A stretch of 32,786 bases of DNA, from positions 1 to 32,786 of the forward strand of contig JADGHN010000003.1 of the NCBI GenBank assembly GCA_019683875.1. The letters are read 5' to 3'. Positions 1-7,257 of the stretch are shown piece by piece. Source of the stretch: Clostridia bacterium (GTDB lineage Bacteria > Bacillota > Sulfobacillia > RBS10-35 > Bu92). The position numbers and the translations under genes were made by a program. The notes under the pieces were generated by a model, which searched no databases, was not told where the DNA came from, and saw nothing but the letters and a program-made list of their open reading frames with translations. How positions within the stretch are numbered: position 1 is the stretch's first letter; the number at the start of each line of letters is the position of its first letter.

Positions 1-49
1 CCGCGGGGTACAGCGTGGCCTGCAGAAACGCCTGTCTCAACCGTCTCAT
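1..49 (-). CDS. Start of a downstream gene cut by the window edge
   Basis: An ATG on the minus strand at 49-47 overlaps the stop codon of the flavin oxidoreductase gene (ATGA arrangement) and opens a frame that runs off the left edge. The visible peptide is MRRLRQAFLQATLYPA. The four-base overlap is the same coupling seen elsewhere in the window, which is the main support. There is no strong ribosome site of its own, so translation would rely on coupling. Sixteen residues are too few to name a family; the basic N-terminus followed by apolar residues could precede a membrane segment, but that is a guess. Confidence 0.4.
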   Translation of the reverse strand, partial: MRRLRQAFLQATLYPA

Positions 50-1080
50 GTCTCGCGGCTCGCGGCCGCGGCGTCCGCCGCGCCCGCGAACATCGGCGCC
101 ACCTGCCGCGCGAAGCGTTCCAGCGACGCGCGCACGAGATCCGCGCTCAGCCCGCCGAAACTCGCCAGGAGCAGAACGAGCGACACGCCCATCGCCCGCG
201 CGCTCTCCACGCGCCGCGCCACCTGGGCCGCGTCCCCAAACCACACGAAGTCCCGCGATATGGGCGTTCCCTCATACCGCGCGCCCGGCGCCCGCCGCGT
301 GTCCAGATACAGGCGCAGCGCGTCCTCGGCGGCCGCGTACGCGGGATCGTCCGGACCCTGCCACGGGACCTCGCCCACGAACGCGTGGCAGGCGATGCCC
401 ACGCGCCCCTCGCCCGGGTGGCCGCCTTCCTCGCGCCCCCGCCGGTATTCCGACAGCAGCCGGGCGAGGTCCGCGTCGCCGGCCAGGCGGATGTACGGCA
501 CGCAGATGACGTCGTGGCCGGCGCGACCGACGAACGGCGCCGGCTCGGGCCGCGTGATGCCGAGCCAGATCGGCGGGTGCGGCGCCTGCACGGGCAGGAC
601 GTTCAGGCGGGCGCCGTCGACGCGCCAGTACCGGCCTTCGTGCCGCACGACCTCGCCGCGCCACGCCCGCCGGATCACGGCCAGGCTCTCTTCGAACCTC
701 TCCCGCTTCTCGTCTGTGTTCAGCCCGAAGCCGACGAACTCGTGCGCGAGGTACCCGCTGCCCACGCCGAACTCCAGGCGGCCGCCGGAGACGGCGTCGA
801 CAAACGCGTAGTCTTCGGCGATGCGCATGGGGTGCTGTAGAGGAAGCACGGCCACGGCCGCGCCCAGGCGCACGCGGCGGGCGCGCTGCGCCGCCGCGGC
901 GAGGAACGCGGCCGGCGACGGCGACACGCCGTAATCGGAGAAGTGGTGCTCCGCGACCCAGACTTCGAGGTCCAGGGCGTCGCAGAATTCCGCCAGGTCC
1001 AGTGCCTCTTGAAGAAAGCGGGCGCGGTCCGGAGAGCGCCCGGGGTAGTAGTCCATCGTGAGGAAGATGCCGAAGCGCAT
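46..1080 (-). CDS. LLM-class flavin-dependent oxidoreductase (luciferase-like monooxygenase family)
   Basis: A 344-residue bacterial-luciferase-like enzyme expected to use reduced FMN or F420 for oxidation of an unidentified substrate in the cytoplasm. The N-terminus MRFGIFLTMDYYPG, the WVAEHHF motif at residues 41-47 and the segments VSGGRLEFGVGSGY, FEESLAVIRRAW and APHPPIWLG are hallmarks of the TIM-barrel family, and the length is typical. The reading frame stays open far upstream, but the ATG at 1080 is preceded by an AAGGGAAGGG ribosome site and begins exactly where the first beta strand of the family begins. It is transcribed away from fabF across a 120-bp gap and is coupled by ATGA to the next gene. 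The substrate cannot be read from sequence. Family assignment is secure. Confidence 0.9.
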   Translation of the reverse strand: MRFGIFLTMDYYPGRSPDRARFLQEALDLAEFCDALDLEVWVAEHHFSDYGVSPSPAAFLAAAAQRARRVRLGAAVAVLPLQHPMRIAEDYAFVDAVSGGRLEFGVGSGYLAHEFVGFGLNTDEKRERFEESLAVIRRAWRGEVVRHEGRYWRVDGARLNVLPVQAPHPPIWLGITRPEPAPFVGRAGHDVICVPYIRLAGDADLARLLSEYRRGREEGGHPGEGRVGIACHAFVGEVPWQGPDDPAYAAAEDALRLYLDTRRAPGARYEGTPISRDFVWFGDAAQVARRVESARAMGVSLVLLLASFGGLSADLVRASLERFARQVAPMFAGAADAAAASRET

Positions 1081-1111
1081 GGTGCCCTTCCCTTGCCCAG
1101 AACCTACTGGC

Positions 1112-1143
1112 ACGATACCACAGTTTCCGGCCACGCAGGAAAC
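1112..1143 (-). promoter_or_regulatory. Extended -10 and inverted repeat upstream of the flavin oxidoreductase
   Basis: On the minus strand TGGTATCGT (plus 1120-1112) is an extended -10 with hexamer TATCGT, predicting a start near 1105 and a 25-base leader carrying the ribosome site. Just upstream lies a perfect inverted repeat, GTTTCC and GGAAAC separated by nine bases (1123-1143), covering the -35 area, which is where repressor operators are usual. No good -35 hexamer is seen. Both calls come from pattern reading only. Confidence 0.35.
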
Positions 1144-1200
1144 CGGACGCCATGCCGGAATAAGTACGCGGCAACGACAGCCGTGATCGAGGTGACGTCG

Positions 1201-2439
1201 TTGACGCCGACGATCCAACGGGTGGTGATCACCGGGGTCGGCGCCGTGACGCCGTTCGGCGTCGGCGCGGACACGTTCTGGCAGGGCCTGCGGGCGGGCC
1301 GGTCCGCCGTGCGCCGCCTCGACGGACCCGAATGGGAGGACCTGCCCACGCGCATCGGCGCCGTGGTGCCGGACTTCAACCCGGAGGATCATCTGGACGC
1401 CCGGACCGCGCGCCGAACGGCGCGGTTCGGCCAGTTCGCTGTGGCCGCCGCGCGGGAGGCGGTGCTCAAGGCCGGGCTGGACGTGGAACGCGAAGCCGGC
1501 GAGATCGGCGTCGTATTGGGCACGGCCGGCGGCCTCTTCAGCGCGGGGTACCAGGAGCGGCTTCTGGCCGAGAGGGGCCCGAAACGCGTCGACCCGCTCT
1601 TCGTCACGCGCCAGGGTCCGCACATGGCCTCGGCGCGCGTCGCACGGGAACTGGGCCTGCGCGGGCCGAACACCACGGTGAACAGCGCGTGCGCCAGCGG
1701 GGCGGACGCCATCGGGCAGGCGCTCAACCTCGTCCGCCTCGGGCAAGCGCCCGTCGTCCTCGCGGGCGGCAGCGAGGCCATCACCCACCCGGTGACGATC
1801 GCCTCGCTGGGCATTGTCGGCGCCCTCTCCCAGCGCAACGACGAGCCGGAACGCGCTTCGCGCCCGTTCGACCTTCACCGCGACGGCTTCGTGCTCGGGG
1901 AAGGGGCCGGGATTCTGGTCCTGGAGAGCGAGGCGCACGCCGTGGCGCGCGGCGCCCCCATCCTGGCCGAACTCGCCGGCGCCGGCTGGTCCTTCGACGC
2001 CACGGACGACACGGCGCCGGACGCGGAAGGTCAGGCCCTGGCGATGGCGCGCGCCCTGCGGGACGCCGGTTGCCGTCCGGACGACGTCGATTGGATCAAG
2101 GCGCACGGCACCTCCACCCCGCTCAACGACCGGACGGAGACGGCCGCCATCAAGCGCGTCTTCGGCGAGCGCGCATACGGCGTGGCGGTGAGCTCCATGA
2201 AGTCCATGATCGGTCACGCCGCGTCGGCCTCCGGCGCCGTGGAGGCCGTCGGAGCGGTCCTGGCGCTCCTCCACCAGACGATCCCGCCGACGATCAATTA
2301 CGAGACGCCGGACCCGGACTGCGACCTGGACTACGTGCCCAACGAGGCGCGTCCCGCGAGGATCCGGACGGTCTTGATCAACGCCTTCGGTTTGGGGGGC
2401 CAGAATGCCTCGCTCGTCATTCGAGCCTACGAACCCTAG
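1201..2439 (+). CDS. fabF: Beta-ketoacyl-ACP synthase II
   Basis: Condensing enzyme of type II fatty acid synthesis: decarboxylative condensation of malonyl-ACP with acyl-ACP, in the cytosol. The 412-residue product has the usual length. The Cys-His-His triad is intact: C164 in NSACASGAD, H302 in KAHGTSTPLND and H339 in SMIGHAAS, with the conserved K334 and the C-terminal NAFGLGGQNASLV motif. The open frame extends further upstream, but the TTG at 1201 is chosen because GAGGTGA (1189-1195) sits five bases before it and the protein then starts TPTIQRVVITGVGAVTP as expected; GTG codons at 1183 and 1192 have no ribosome site. The last 35 bases overlap the next gene. The usual neighbours fabD, fabG and acpP are absent here. 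Confidence 0.96.
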   Translation: MTPTIQRVVITGVGAVTPFGVGADTFWQGLRAGRSAVRRLDGPEWEDLPTRIGAVVPDFNPEDHLDARTARRTARFGQFAVAAAREAVLKAGLDVEREAGEIGVVLGTAGGLFSAGYQERLLAERGPKRVDPLFVTRQGPHMASARVARELGLRGPNTTVNSACASGADAIGQALNLVRLGQAPVVLAGGSEAITHPVTIASLGIVGALSQRNDEPERASRPFDLHRDGFVLGEGAGILVLESEAHAVARGAPILAELAGAGWSFDATDDTAPDAEGQALAMARALRDAGCRPDDVDWIKAHGTSTPLNDRTETAAIKRVFGERAYGVAVSSMKSMIGHAASASGAVEAVGAVLALLHQTIPPTINYETPDPDCDLDYVPNEARPARIRTVLINAFGLGGQNASLVIRAYEP

Positions 2440-3454
2440 CGCCGGGCCGTCCCGCCCCGTGCGCGTGGCCGTCGACGCCATGGGCGGCGACCACGCGCCG
2501 GCGGAGCCGGTGCGCGGCGCCCTGGAGGCCGTGCGCCGCGCCGGCGGGCAGCTGGAGGTGCTGCTCGTCGGCCGTGAGCCGGAGGTGCACGCGGAGCTGG
2601 AGCGGGCCGGCGGCGCCCCGGCAGGCGTGCGCGTCGTCCACGCGCCGCACGTCGTCCCCGACGGCGGCCACCCCGCGGCCTTCATGCGCGCTCACCCGGA
2701 CAACAGCATCAGCGTGGCGGCGCGGCTGGCGGCCGAAGGAGAGGCCGACGCCACCCTGTCCGTCGGTCACACGGGCGGCTGCGTCGTGGCGGCCAGCTGG
2801 CACATGGGGCTCCTCCCGGGCATCGACCGGCCCACGGCCGGCGTTCACTTTCCGTTCGCGCCGAAGACGGTGCTGCTGGACCTCGGCCTGAACCCGGAGC
2901 CGAAGCCGCACCAGCTCTTCCAGTTCGCCGTCCTCGGCGCCGCCTACGCGCGGATCATGCTCGACGTGCCACAGCCGACGGTCGCCCTGCTGTCCAACGG
3001 CACCGAGCCGGGCAAGGGCACCGACACCGTCCGCCGCGCGTACGAGCTCCTCAAGCGCAGCCACCTCCGCTTCGCCGGCTACGTGGAAGGGATCGACGTG
3101 GTCGCGAACAAGGTGAACGTCATCGTCACGGACGGGTTTACCGGCAACGTGATGATCAAGTTCCTCGAGGGGCTCAGCATGTGGATCGGCGACCGCATCC
3201 GGCAGCTGGCGGACCACGCCGCCCTGTCGCAGCTCAGGTCCCTCCTTTCCGACCTCGACCGCATGACGGACGTCACGCAGGGCGTCGACGGCATCGCCGT
3301 GCTCGGCGTCAACGGCATCTTCGTCCCCGGCCACGGCCGGGCGCGCGCGTCCGCGATCGCCAACCTCATCCTCGGTGCCGTGCGCATGGTCCGGCGCGAT
3401 TTCGTGAACCAGGTCCGGCAGGAACTGCTCCGGGCGACGGACGCGCTGGCCTGA
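2405..3454 (+). CDS. plsX: PlsX-family phosphate acyltransferase, divergent
   Basis: PlsX converts acyl-ACP and phosphate to acyl-phosphate, the donor for PlsY in phospholipid synthesis. The frame starts at ATG 2405, six bases after a G-rich stretch inside fabF; GTG 2459 is an alternative nearer the conserved VAVDAMGGDHAP start. The length of 349 residues is normal. VAVDAMGGDHAPAEPV, GIDRPTAG, LLDLGLNPEPKPH and VIVTDGFTGNVMIKFLEG establish the family. Several otherwise conserved spots differ: the usual SAGNTGA loop reads SVGHTGG with H122, LLDVGAN reads LLDLGLN, LLNxGxE reads LLSNGTE, and the C-terminal GGAxLLG region reads VDGIAVLG. It may be a functional variant or a paralogue with altered chemistry. 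The 35-base overlap with fabF implies translational coupling. Confidence 0.85.
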   Translation: MPRSSFEPTNPSAGPSRPVRVAVDAMGGDHAPAEPVRGALEAVRRAGGQLEVLLVGREPEVHAELERAGGAPAGVRVVHAPHVVPDGGHPAAFMRAHPDNSISVAARLAAEGEADATLSVGHTGGCVVAASWHMGLLPGIDRPTAGVHFPFAPKTVLLDLGLNPEPKPHQLFQFAVLGAAYARIMLDVPQPTVALLSNGTEPGKGTDTVRRAYELLKRSHLRFAGYVEGIDVVANKVNVIVTDGFTGNVMIKFLEGLSMWIGDRIRQLADHAALSQLRSLLSDLDRMTDVTQGVDGIAVLGVNGIFVPGHGRARASAIANLILGAVRMVRRDFVNQVRQELLRATDALA

Positions 3455-3499
3455 CCGCGGTCCCCACGCCCATTGACCGCCTCCCCCCGGCCCCGGAAA

Positions 3500-3508
3500 T
3501 GCTAGGCT
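3500..3508 (+). promoter_or_regulatory. Possible extended -10 before the transketolase genes
   Basis: TGCTAGGCT lies 20 bases before the GTG start of the transketolase gene and has the TGnTAnnnT form seen at other starts in this window. TTGACC at 3473-3478 is too far away (24-base spacer) to serve as its -35. The genes could equally be read through from plsX, which ends only 73 bases upstream. Confidence 0.25.
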
Positions 3509-3527
3509 AGGACGGGAAGGTGGTCAC

Positions 3528-4412
3528 GTGACGACGACTCACGCCACGGTCGACCTCGACCGTTTGCGCGACCGCGCGCGCGAGCTGCGCCGGACGCTCC
3601 TGCAGATGATCGCCGAAGCCGGCTCGGGCCACCCGGGCGGGTCTCTCTCGGCGGCCGACATCGTTGCGGCCCTGTACTTTCACGAGCTTCGTCACGATCC
3701 TCGGCGTCCCGATTGGCCCGACCGGGACCGCTTCATCCTCAGCAAGGGCCACGCCGTGCCGGTGCTGTACGCGGCGCTGGCGGAATGCGGCTACTTCGAC
3801 CGGAACCTCCTGCACACGCTGCGCCGGCTTGGGAGCCCCCTGCAGGGCCACCCCTCCGTGCGCGACCTGCCCGCGGTGGAGGCCTCGACCGGCTCGCTCG
3901 GCCAGGGACTGTCCATCGGCGTCGGCGAGGCGCTCGCCGGCCGGCTGGACCGGCGGGACTACCGCGTCTTCGTCATGCTGGGCGACGGCGAGTGCGACGA
4001 GGGCCAGGTCTGGGAGGCGGCGATGAGCGCCGCGCACTACGGGCTGTCCAACCTCGTCGCCATCGTCGATGCGAACGGCTTCCAGCTTGACGGGGCGACG
4101 GGCGAGATCATGGACCTCGGGCGGCTTGAGGAGAAGTGGGCCGCGTTCGGCTGGGACGCGGTCACCATCGACGGCCACGACATGGCGCAAGTCGTGCAGG
4201 CGCTCGCGGTGCCGCGCCCCGACTGGTCCGGCGCGTCCGCGCCCGGGCGGCCGGCCTCCGCGCGCCGGCCGCGCGCGATCATCGCCCGCACCGTCAAGGG
4301 CAAGGGCGTGTCCTTCATGGAGAACAACAACGAATTCCACGGCCGCGCGCCGACGGCCGAGGAACTGGCACGGGCACTGGCCGAGCTCGATGAGGGAGGT
4401 GCCGCTCGATGA
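3528..4412 (+). CDS. Transketolase, N-terminal subunit (thiamine diphosphate binding)
   Basis: The first half of a split transketolase, which transfers two-carbon ketol units in the non-oxidative pentose phosphate pathway. The 294-residue protein carries SGHPGG with H35, SKGHA, STGSLGQGLSIGVG and the ThDP/Mg motif GDGECDEGQ (from residue 152) through N183 in NGFQLDG. The GTG start at 3528 follows GGGAAGGTGG with good spacing. The stop overlaps the start of the second subunit by four bases (ATGA), so the two halves should be made in equal amounts. Split transketolases are common in archaea, Thermotogae and many Bacillota. Annotation as a 1-deoxyxylulose-5-phosphate synthase half is less likely because DXS is a single long chain. 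Confidence 0.93.
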   Translation: MTTTHATVDLDRLRDRARELRRTLLQMIAEAGSGHPGGSLSAADIVAALYFHELRHDPRRPDWPDRDRFILSKGHAVPVLYAALAECGYFDRNLLHTLRRLGSPLQGHPSVRDLPAVEASTGSLGQGLSIGVGEALAGRLDRRDYRVFVMLGDGECDEGQVWEAAMSAAHYGLSNLVAIVDANGFQLDGATGEIMDLGRLEEKWAAFGWDAVTIDGHDMAQVVQALAVPRPDWSGASAPGRPASARRPRAIIARTVKGKGVSFMENNNEFHGRAPTAEELARALAELDEGGAAR

Positions 4413-5359
4413 CGCGTCCGCTGGGACTCGCCACGCGTGAAGCGTACGGCCTCGCCCTGGCGGAGCTGGGACGCGAGCGCCCGGAGATCGTCGTCCTCGA
4501 CGGCGACCTCTCCAAGTCGACGATGACCAAGTACTTCGCCAAGGAGTTCCCCGACCGCTTCTTCAACATGGGCATCGCGGAGGCGAACATGGTCGGCGTG
4601 GCGGCGGGCCTCGCCCGTTGCGGCAAGATCCCGTTCGTCTCCAGCTTCGCGGCCTTCCTCATGTGCAAGGGCTTCGACCAGATGCGCGTCTCCGTGGCGT
4701 ACTCGGAGCTGAACGTGAAGTTCGTCGGCAGCCACGGCGGCATCAGCATCGGGGAGGACGGCGTGTCGCAGCAGAGCGTCGAGGACGTGGCGCTGGCGCG
4801 GGCGCTGCCCGGCTTCGCCGTCTTCGTGCCGGCCGACGAGCACGCCACCCGCGCCGTGGTGCGCGCGGCCGCGGACCATCCGGGGCCGTGCTACGTGCGC
4901 GTGGGGCGGCCCAAGGCGCCCGTCGTCTACCCGGACGGGTGCGAGTTCCGCGTGGGCCGCGCCATCCGGCTGCGTGACGGCGGCGACATGACGATCGTCG
5001 CCAACGGGTTGATGGTGGCGGCCGCGCTGGACGCGGCCGAGGCCCTCGCCCGCGAGGGCGTCGAGGCGCGCGTCCTGGACATGGCATCCGTGAAGCCCCT
5101 CGACGAGGACGCCCTTGAGGCGGCGGCGCGGGAGACGGGCGCCATCGTCGTGGCGGAGGAGCACCTGCTCGCAGGAGGGTTGGGCAGCGCCGTCGCGATG
5201 AGCGTTGCGAGCCGCCACCCGGTGCCGATGGGCTTCGTCGGCCTGGACGACACGTACGCCGAGTCCGGCAAACCGGAGGAGCTGCTGGCCAAGTACGGGC
5301 TCACCGCGGAACGCATCGCGGAGGAGGCGCGGCGCGTGCTCGCCCGCGCGCGTCGCTGA
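4409..5359 (+). CDS. Transketolase, C-terminal subunit (pyrimidine-binding half)
   Basis: A partner of the preceding gene, supplying the pyrimidine-binding and C-terminal domains. The 316-residue protein starts at ATG 4409 after GGGAGGTG. It shows LDGDLSKST, FNMGIAEANMVGVAAGLA with the catalytic Glu58 that activates ThDP, GSHGGISIGEDGVSQQ and a C-terminal transketolase domain with VVAEEHLLAGGLGSAVA. The length matches stand-alone C-terminal subunits. An intrinsic terminator follows eight bases after the stop, so this is the last gene of the transcription unit. Confidence 0.93.
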   Translation: MTRPLGLATREAYGLALAELGRERPEIVVLDGDLSKSTMTKYFAKEFPDRFFNMGIAEANMVGVAAGLARCGKIPFVSSFAAFLMCKGFDQMRVSVAYSELNVKFVGSHGGISIGEDGVSQQSVEDVALARALPGFAVFVPADEHATRAVVRAAADHPGPCYVRVGRPKAPVVYPDGCEFRVGRAIRLRDGGDMTIVANGLMVAAALDAAEALAREGVEARVLDMASVKPLDEDALEAAARETGAIVVAEEHLLAGGLGSAVAMSVASRHPVPMGFVGLDDTYAESGKPEELLAKYGLTAERIAEEARRVLARARR

Positions 5360-5366
5360 GCATCGC

Positions 5367-5401
5367 AAGGGGAATGGCCGCCCGCCATTCCCCTTCTCTT
5401 T
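5367..5401 (+). terminator. Rho-independent terminator of the transketolase unit
   Basis: An 11-bp perfect stem, AAGGGGAATGG (5367-5377) pairing with CCATTCCCCTT (5385-5395) around a seven-base loop, is followed by CTCTTT. It ends the plus-strand unit from fabF or transketolase. The last T residues touch the stop codon of the opposing 114-aa gene. Confidence 0.9.
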
Positions 5402-5744
5402 ATGCGCGCGGATCGCCCAAGCGCAGGCTGCCGGCCTGGTCAATGCCGGCCCGGATCTCCCCCACGTTCCTCCATTGCGTGTCGTCCCAGCGCTGCACGT
5501 GGATGACGGCGGGGCTGTTCTTCTCCCACTCGTTCTCCAGGTAGAGCACGAAGCGCAATCCGTGCCGGTCCAGGATCCGCGGGTACTCCTTCACGTTCAG
5601 GAGGTCGTGGAGCAGCGCGCCTGCGGCCGCGCGCGCCTCGTCCTCGGTCAGCCGAAGCGGGCGATGGTCGCCGTCGTTCGCACCGGCCAGCAGCGCCGCG
5701 GCCAGCGACCGCACCACCCGCTCGTCGAATACCTGCTGCGACAT
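5400..5744 (-). CDS. Uncharacterised 114-residue protein
   Basis: I do not recognise a family. ATG 5744 is preceded by GGGGTGGGA, a usable ribosome site, and codon use matches the neighbours. The frame remains open upstream to 5939, but that part reads through the repeat-containing leader and looks non-coding. The product is soluble, with an acidic, helix-prone first half (FDERVVRSLAAALLAGANDGDHRPLRLTED pattern, quoted in part) and a second half rich in aromatic residues: FVLYLENEWEK, AVIHVQRWDD, WRNVGEIRAG. No signal peptide, membrane helix or metal motif is seen. It is flanked by a terminator downstream and a possible operator overlapping its promoter. Expression is plausible; function is unknown. 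Confidence 0.7.
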   Translation of the reverse strand: MSQQVFDERVVRSLAAALLAGANDGDHRPLRLTEDEARAAAGALLHDLLNVKEYPRILDRHGLRFVLYLENEWEKNSPAVIHVQRWDDTQWRNVGEIRAGIDQAGSLRLGDPRA

Positions 5745-5753
5745 CGCGTCCCA

Positions 5754-5777
5754 CCCCGTACGGGGATTGTACCCCGT
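5754..5777 (-). promoter_or_regulatory. -10-like TACAAT framed by ACGGGG/CCCCGT repeats
   Basis: Reading the minus strand from 5777 to 5754 gives ACGGGG, TACAAT, CCCCGT, ACGGGG. TACAAT matches five of six bases of the sigma-A -10 and is framed by perfect six-base inverted arms. The third copy of ACGGGG runs into the ribosome site (GGGGTGGG) of the 114-aa gene. Either the dyad is an operator over the -10, or, if transcription starts further upstream, arm 2 can pair with arm 1 or arm 3 and open or close the ribosome site. No matching -35 was found. Confidence 0.4.
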
Positions 5778-5925
5778 CGAACCGGCGCCGCCGGGGGGCG
5801 GTGTGCCCTGACCGTGTCCAACCCGGAGGCGGCCGGAAGGGAAATCGTTCCATGCGACGAAGTCAAGCGCCTGAATGCCAACGTCCCGGGGATACGCCGC
5901 GCATCCCCCATTGGGGAGAATTCGC

Positions 5926-7221
5926 GTGCTCGATCCCACGCCCGCCGGTCCGCCACGCGCGTCCGAAGCTGACGGCCTCCGCCATCATGCCGATTTCAAC
6001 CGGCTCTGGTTCGCCCAGTCGGTCTCCGTGATCGGCTCGCAGGTCACCGGACTGGCCCTGCCGCTCACCGCCGTCCTTGTCCTTCACGCCACCCCCTGGC
6101 AAATGGGCGTGCTCTCCGCGGCCGGCAGCGTGCCGTGGCTGCTGTTGGCGCTCGTCGTCGGCGTGTGGGTGGACCGCCTGCGCCGCCGGCCGGTGCTGAT
6201 CGCCGCCGACATCGGCCGCGCCGTCCTCGTCGCGTCCGTGCCCGTGGCGGCCGCGACGGGCCACCTCAGCATGGCGCACCTGTACCTGGTCGCGTTCGGG
6301 GCAGGCGTCCTCACCGTCTTCTTTGACCTGGCGCACCAGGCGTACCTGCCCATGCTCGTCGAGCGGCGGCACGTCGTGGAAGGCAACGCCAAGCTGCAGA
6401 TGTCCAACGCCCTGTCGCTGCTCGTGGGCCCGGGCCTCGCGGGCGTGCTCGTCCAGGCGTTGACAGCGCCCATCGCCCTGCTCGTCGACGCCCTTTCCTT
6501 CCTCGTTTCGGCGCTCGCGCTCGGCCTCATCCGGCGGCCGGAGCCGGCCGCTCCGCCCGCGCAGCGCGGCCTCGGGGCGGACGTCGTCGAGGGGCTGCGT
6601 TTCGTCTTCGGTCAGCCGGTCCTCAGGGCGCTCGTCGGCTATGCCGCGACCAGCAACTTCGTCTCGAACATGGTGATGACCATCCTGGTCCTCTACGTCA
6701 CGCGCGTCCTGGGTCTGTCGGCGCTCGAGATGGGCGCGGCCATCTCCTTCGGAGCCCTGGGCGGGATCGCCGGCGCGATGCAGGTCCGGCGCCTGGCCGG
6801 GCGCCTCGGCGTGGGACGCGCCCTGATCGCCGTCTCCCTGCTCGACACCCTGGGCACCTGGGCGGCCGTGCTGGCGGACGGGCCTCACTGGCTGCGCCTC
6901 GCGGTGTTCGCCGCGGCGGCGTTCGGCGTCCTCTTCTCCACCGCGGCGTCGAACACGCTGACCGTCAGCCTGCGCCAGACGCTCACCCCGGACTCCTTTC
7001 TGGGACGGATGACGGCGACGGTGAGGTTCGTGATCTGGGGCGTCAATCCGCTCGCCGCGCTGGTCGGCGGCGCGCTCGGCGAGTGGCTTGGGCTGCGCCA
7101 CACGATGGCGCTGTCCGCCGTGCTTTCGCTGGCTGTGTTGCCGTGGATCTACTTCTCCCCGCTTCGCGGCATGGCCGAGAGTCCGGCCCCGCCCGCCGGA
7201 CAGGTTCCGGCGTCGACGTAG
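5926..7221 (+). CDS. MFS transporter, EntS/MFS_3-like exporter
   Basis: An inner-membrane major facilitator protein of 431 residues, with about 12 hydrophobic segments. It has the family opening FNRLWFAQSVSVIGSQVTGLALPL and motif A at residues 79-91 (GVWVDRLRRRPVL) between helices 2 and 3. FFDLAHQAYLPMLVERRHVVEGNAKLQ and LTPDSFLGRMTATVRFVIWG are typical of the EntS-like exporters often annotated for macrolide or siderophore export. GTG 5926 is chosen over ATG 5875 because GGGGAGA precedes it by six bases while the ATG has no ribosome site. The site lies in a CCCCATTGGGG hairpin, which might restrict translation. The gene ends in convergence with the inositol operon. The substrate is unknown. 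Confidence 0.9.
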   Translation: MLDPTPAGPPRASEADGLRHHADFNRLWFAQSVSVIGSQVTGLALPLTAVLVLHATPWQMGVLSAAGSVPWLLLALVVGVWVDRLRRRPVLIAADIGRAVLVASVPVAAATGHLSMAHLYLVAFGAGVLTVFFDLAHQAYLPMLVERRHVVEGNAKLQMSNALSLLVGPGLAGVLVQALTAPIALLVDALSFLVSALALGLIRRPEPAAPPAQRGLGADVVEGLRFVFGQPVLRALVGYAATSNFVSNMVMTILVLYVTRVLGLSALEMGAAISFGALGGIAGAMQVRRLAGRLGVGRALIAVSLLDTLGTWAAVLADGPHWLRLAVFAAAAFGVLFSTAASNTLTVSLRQTLTPDSFLGRMTATVRFVIWGVNPLAALVGGALGEWLGLRHTMALSAVLSLAVLPWIYFSPLRGMAESPAPPAGQVPAST

Positions 7222-7257
7222 GCCCCCACGCTGGCGCGCGCCTGCCGCCCGCACGCC

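Noticed and set aside
1081-2685. Upstream extension of the LLM oxidoreductase frame
   Set aside because: It would run antisense through fabF. ATG 1080 has a ribosome site and matches the family start.
5863-7254. 463-codon minus-strand frame under the MFS gene
   Set aside because: The MFS frame has clear membrane helices and motif A. The opposite frame is charged repeat-like sequence typical of an antisense shadow.
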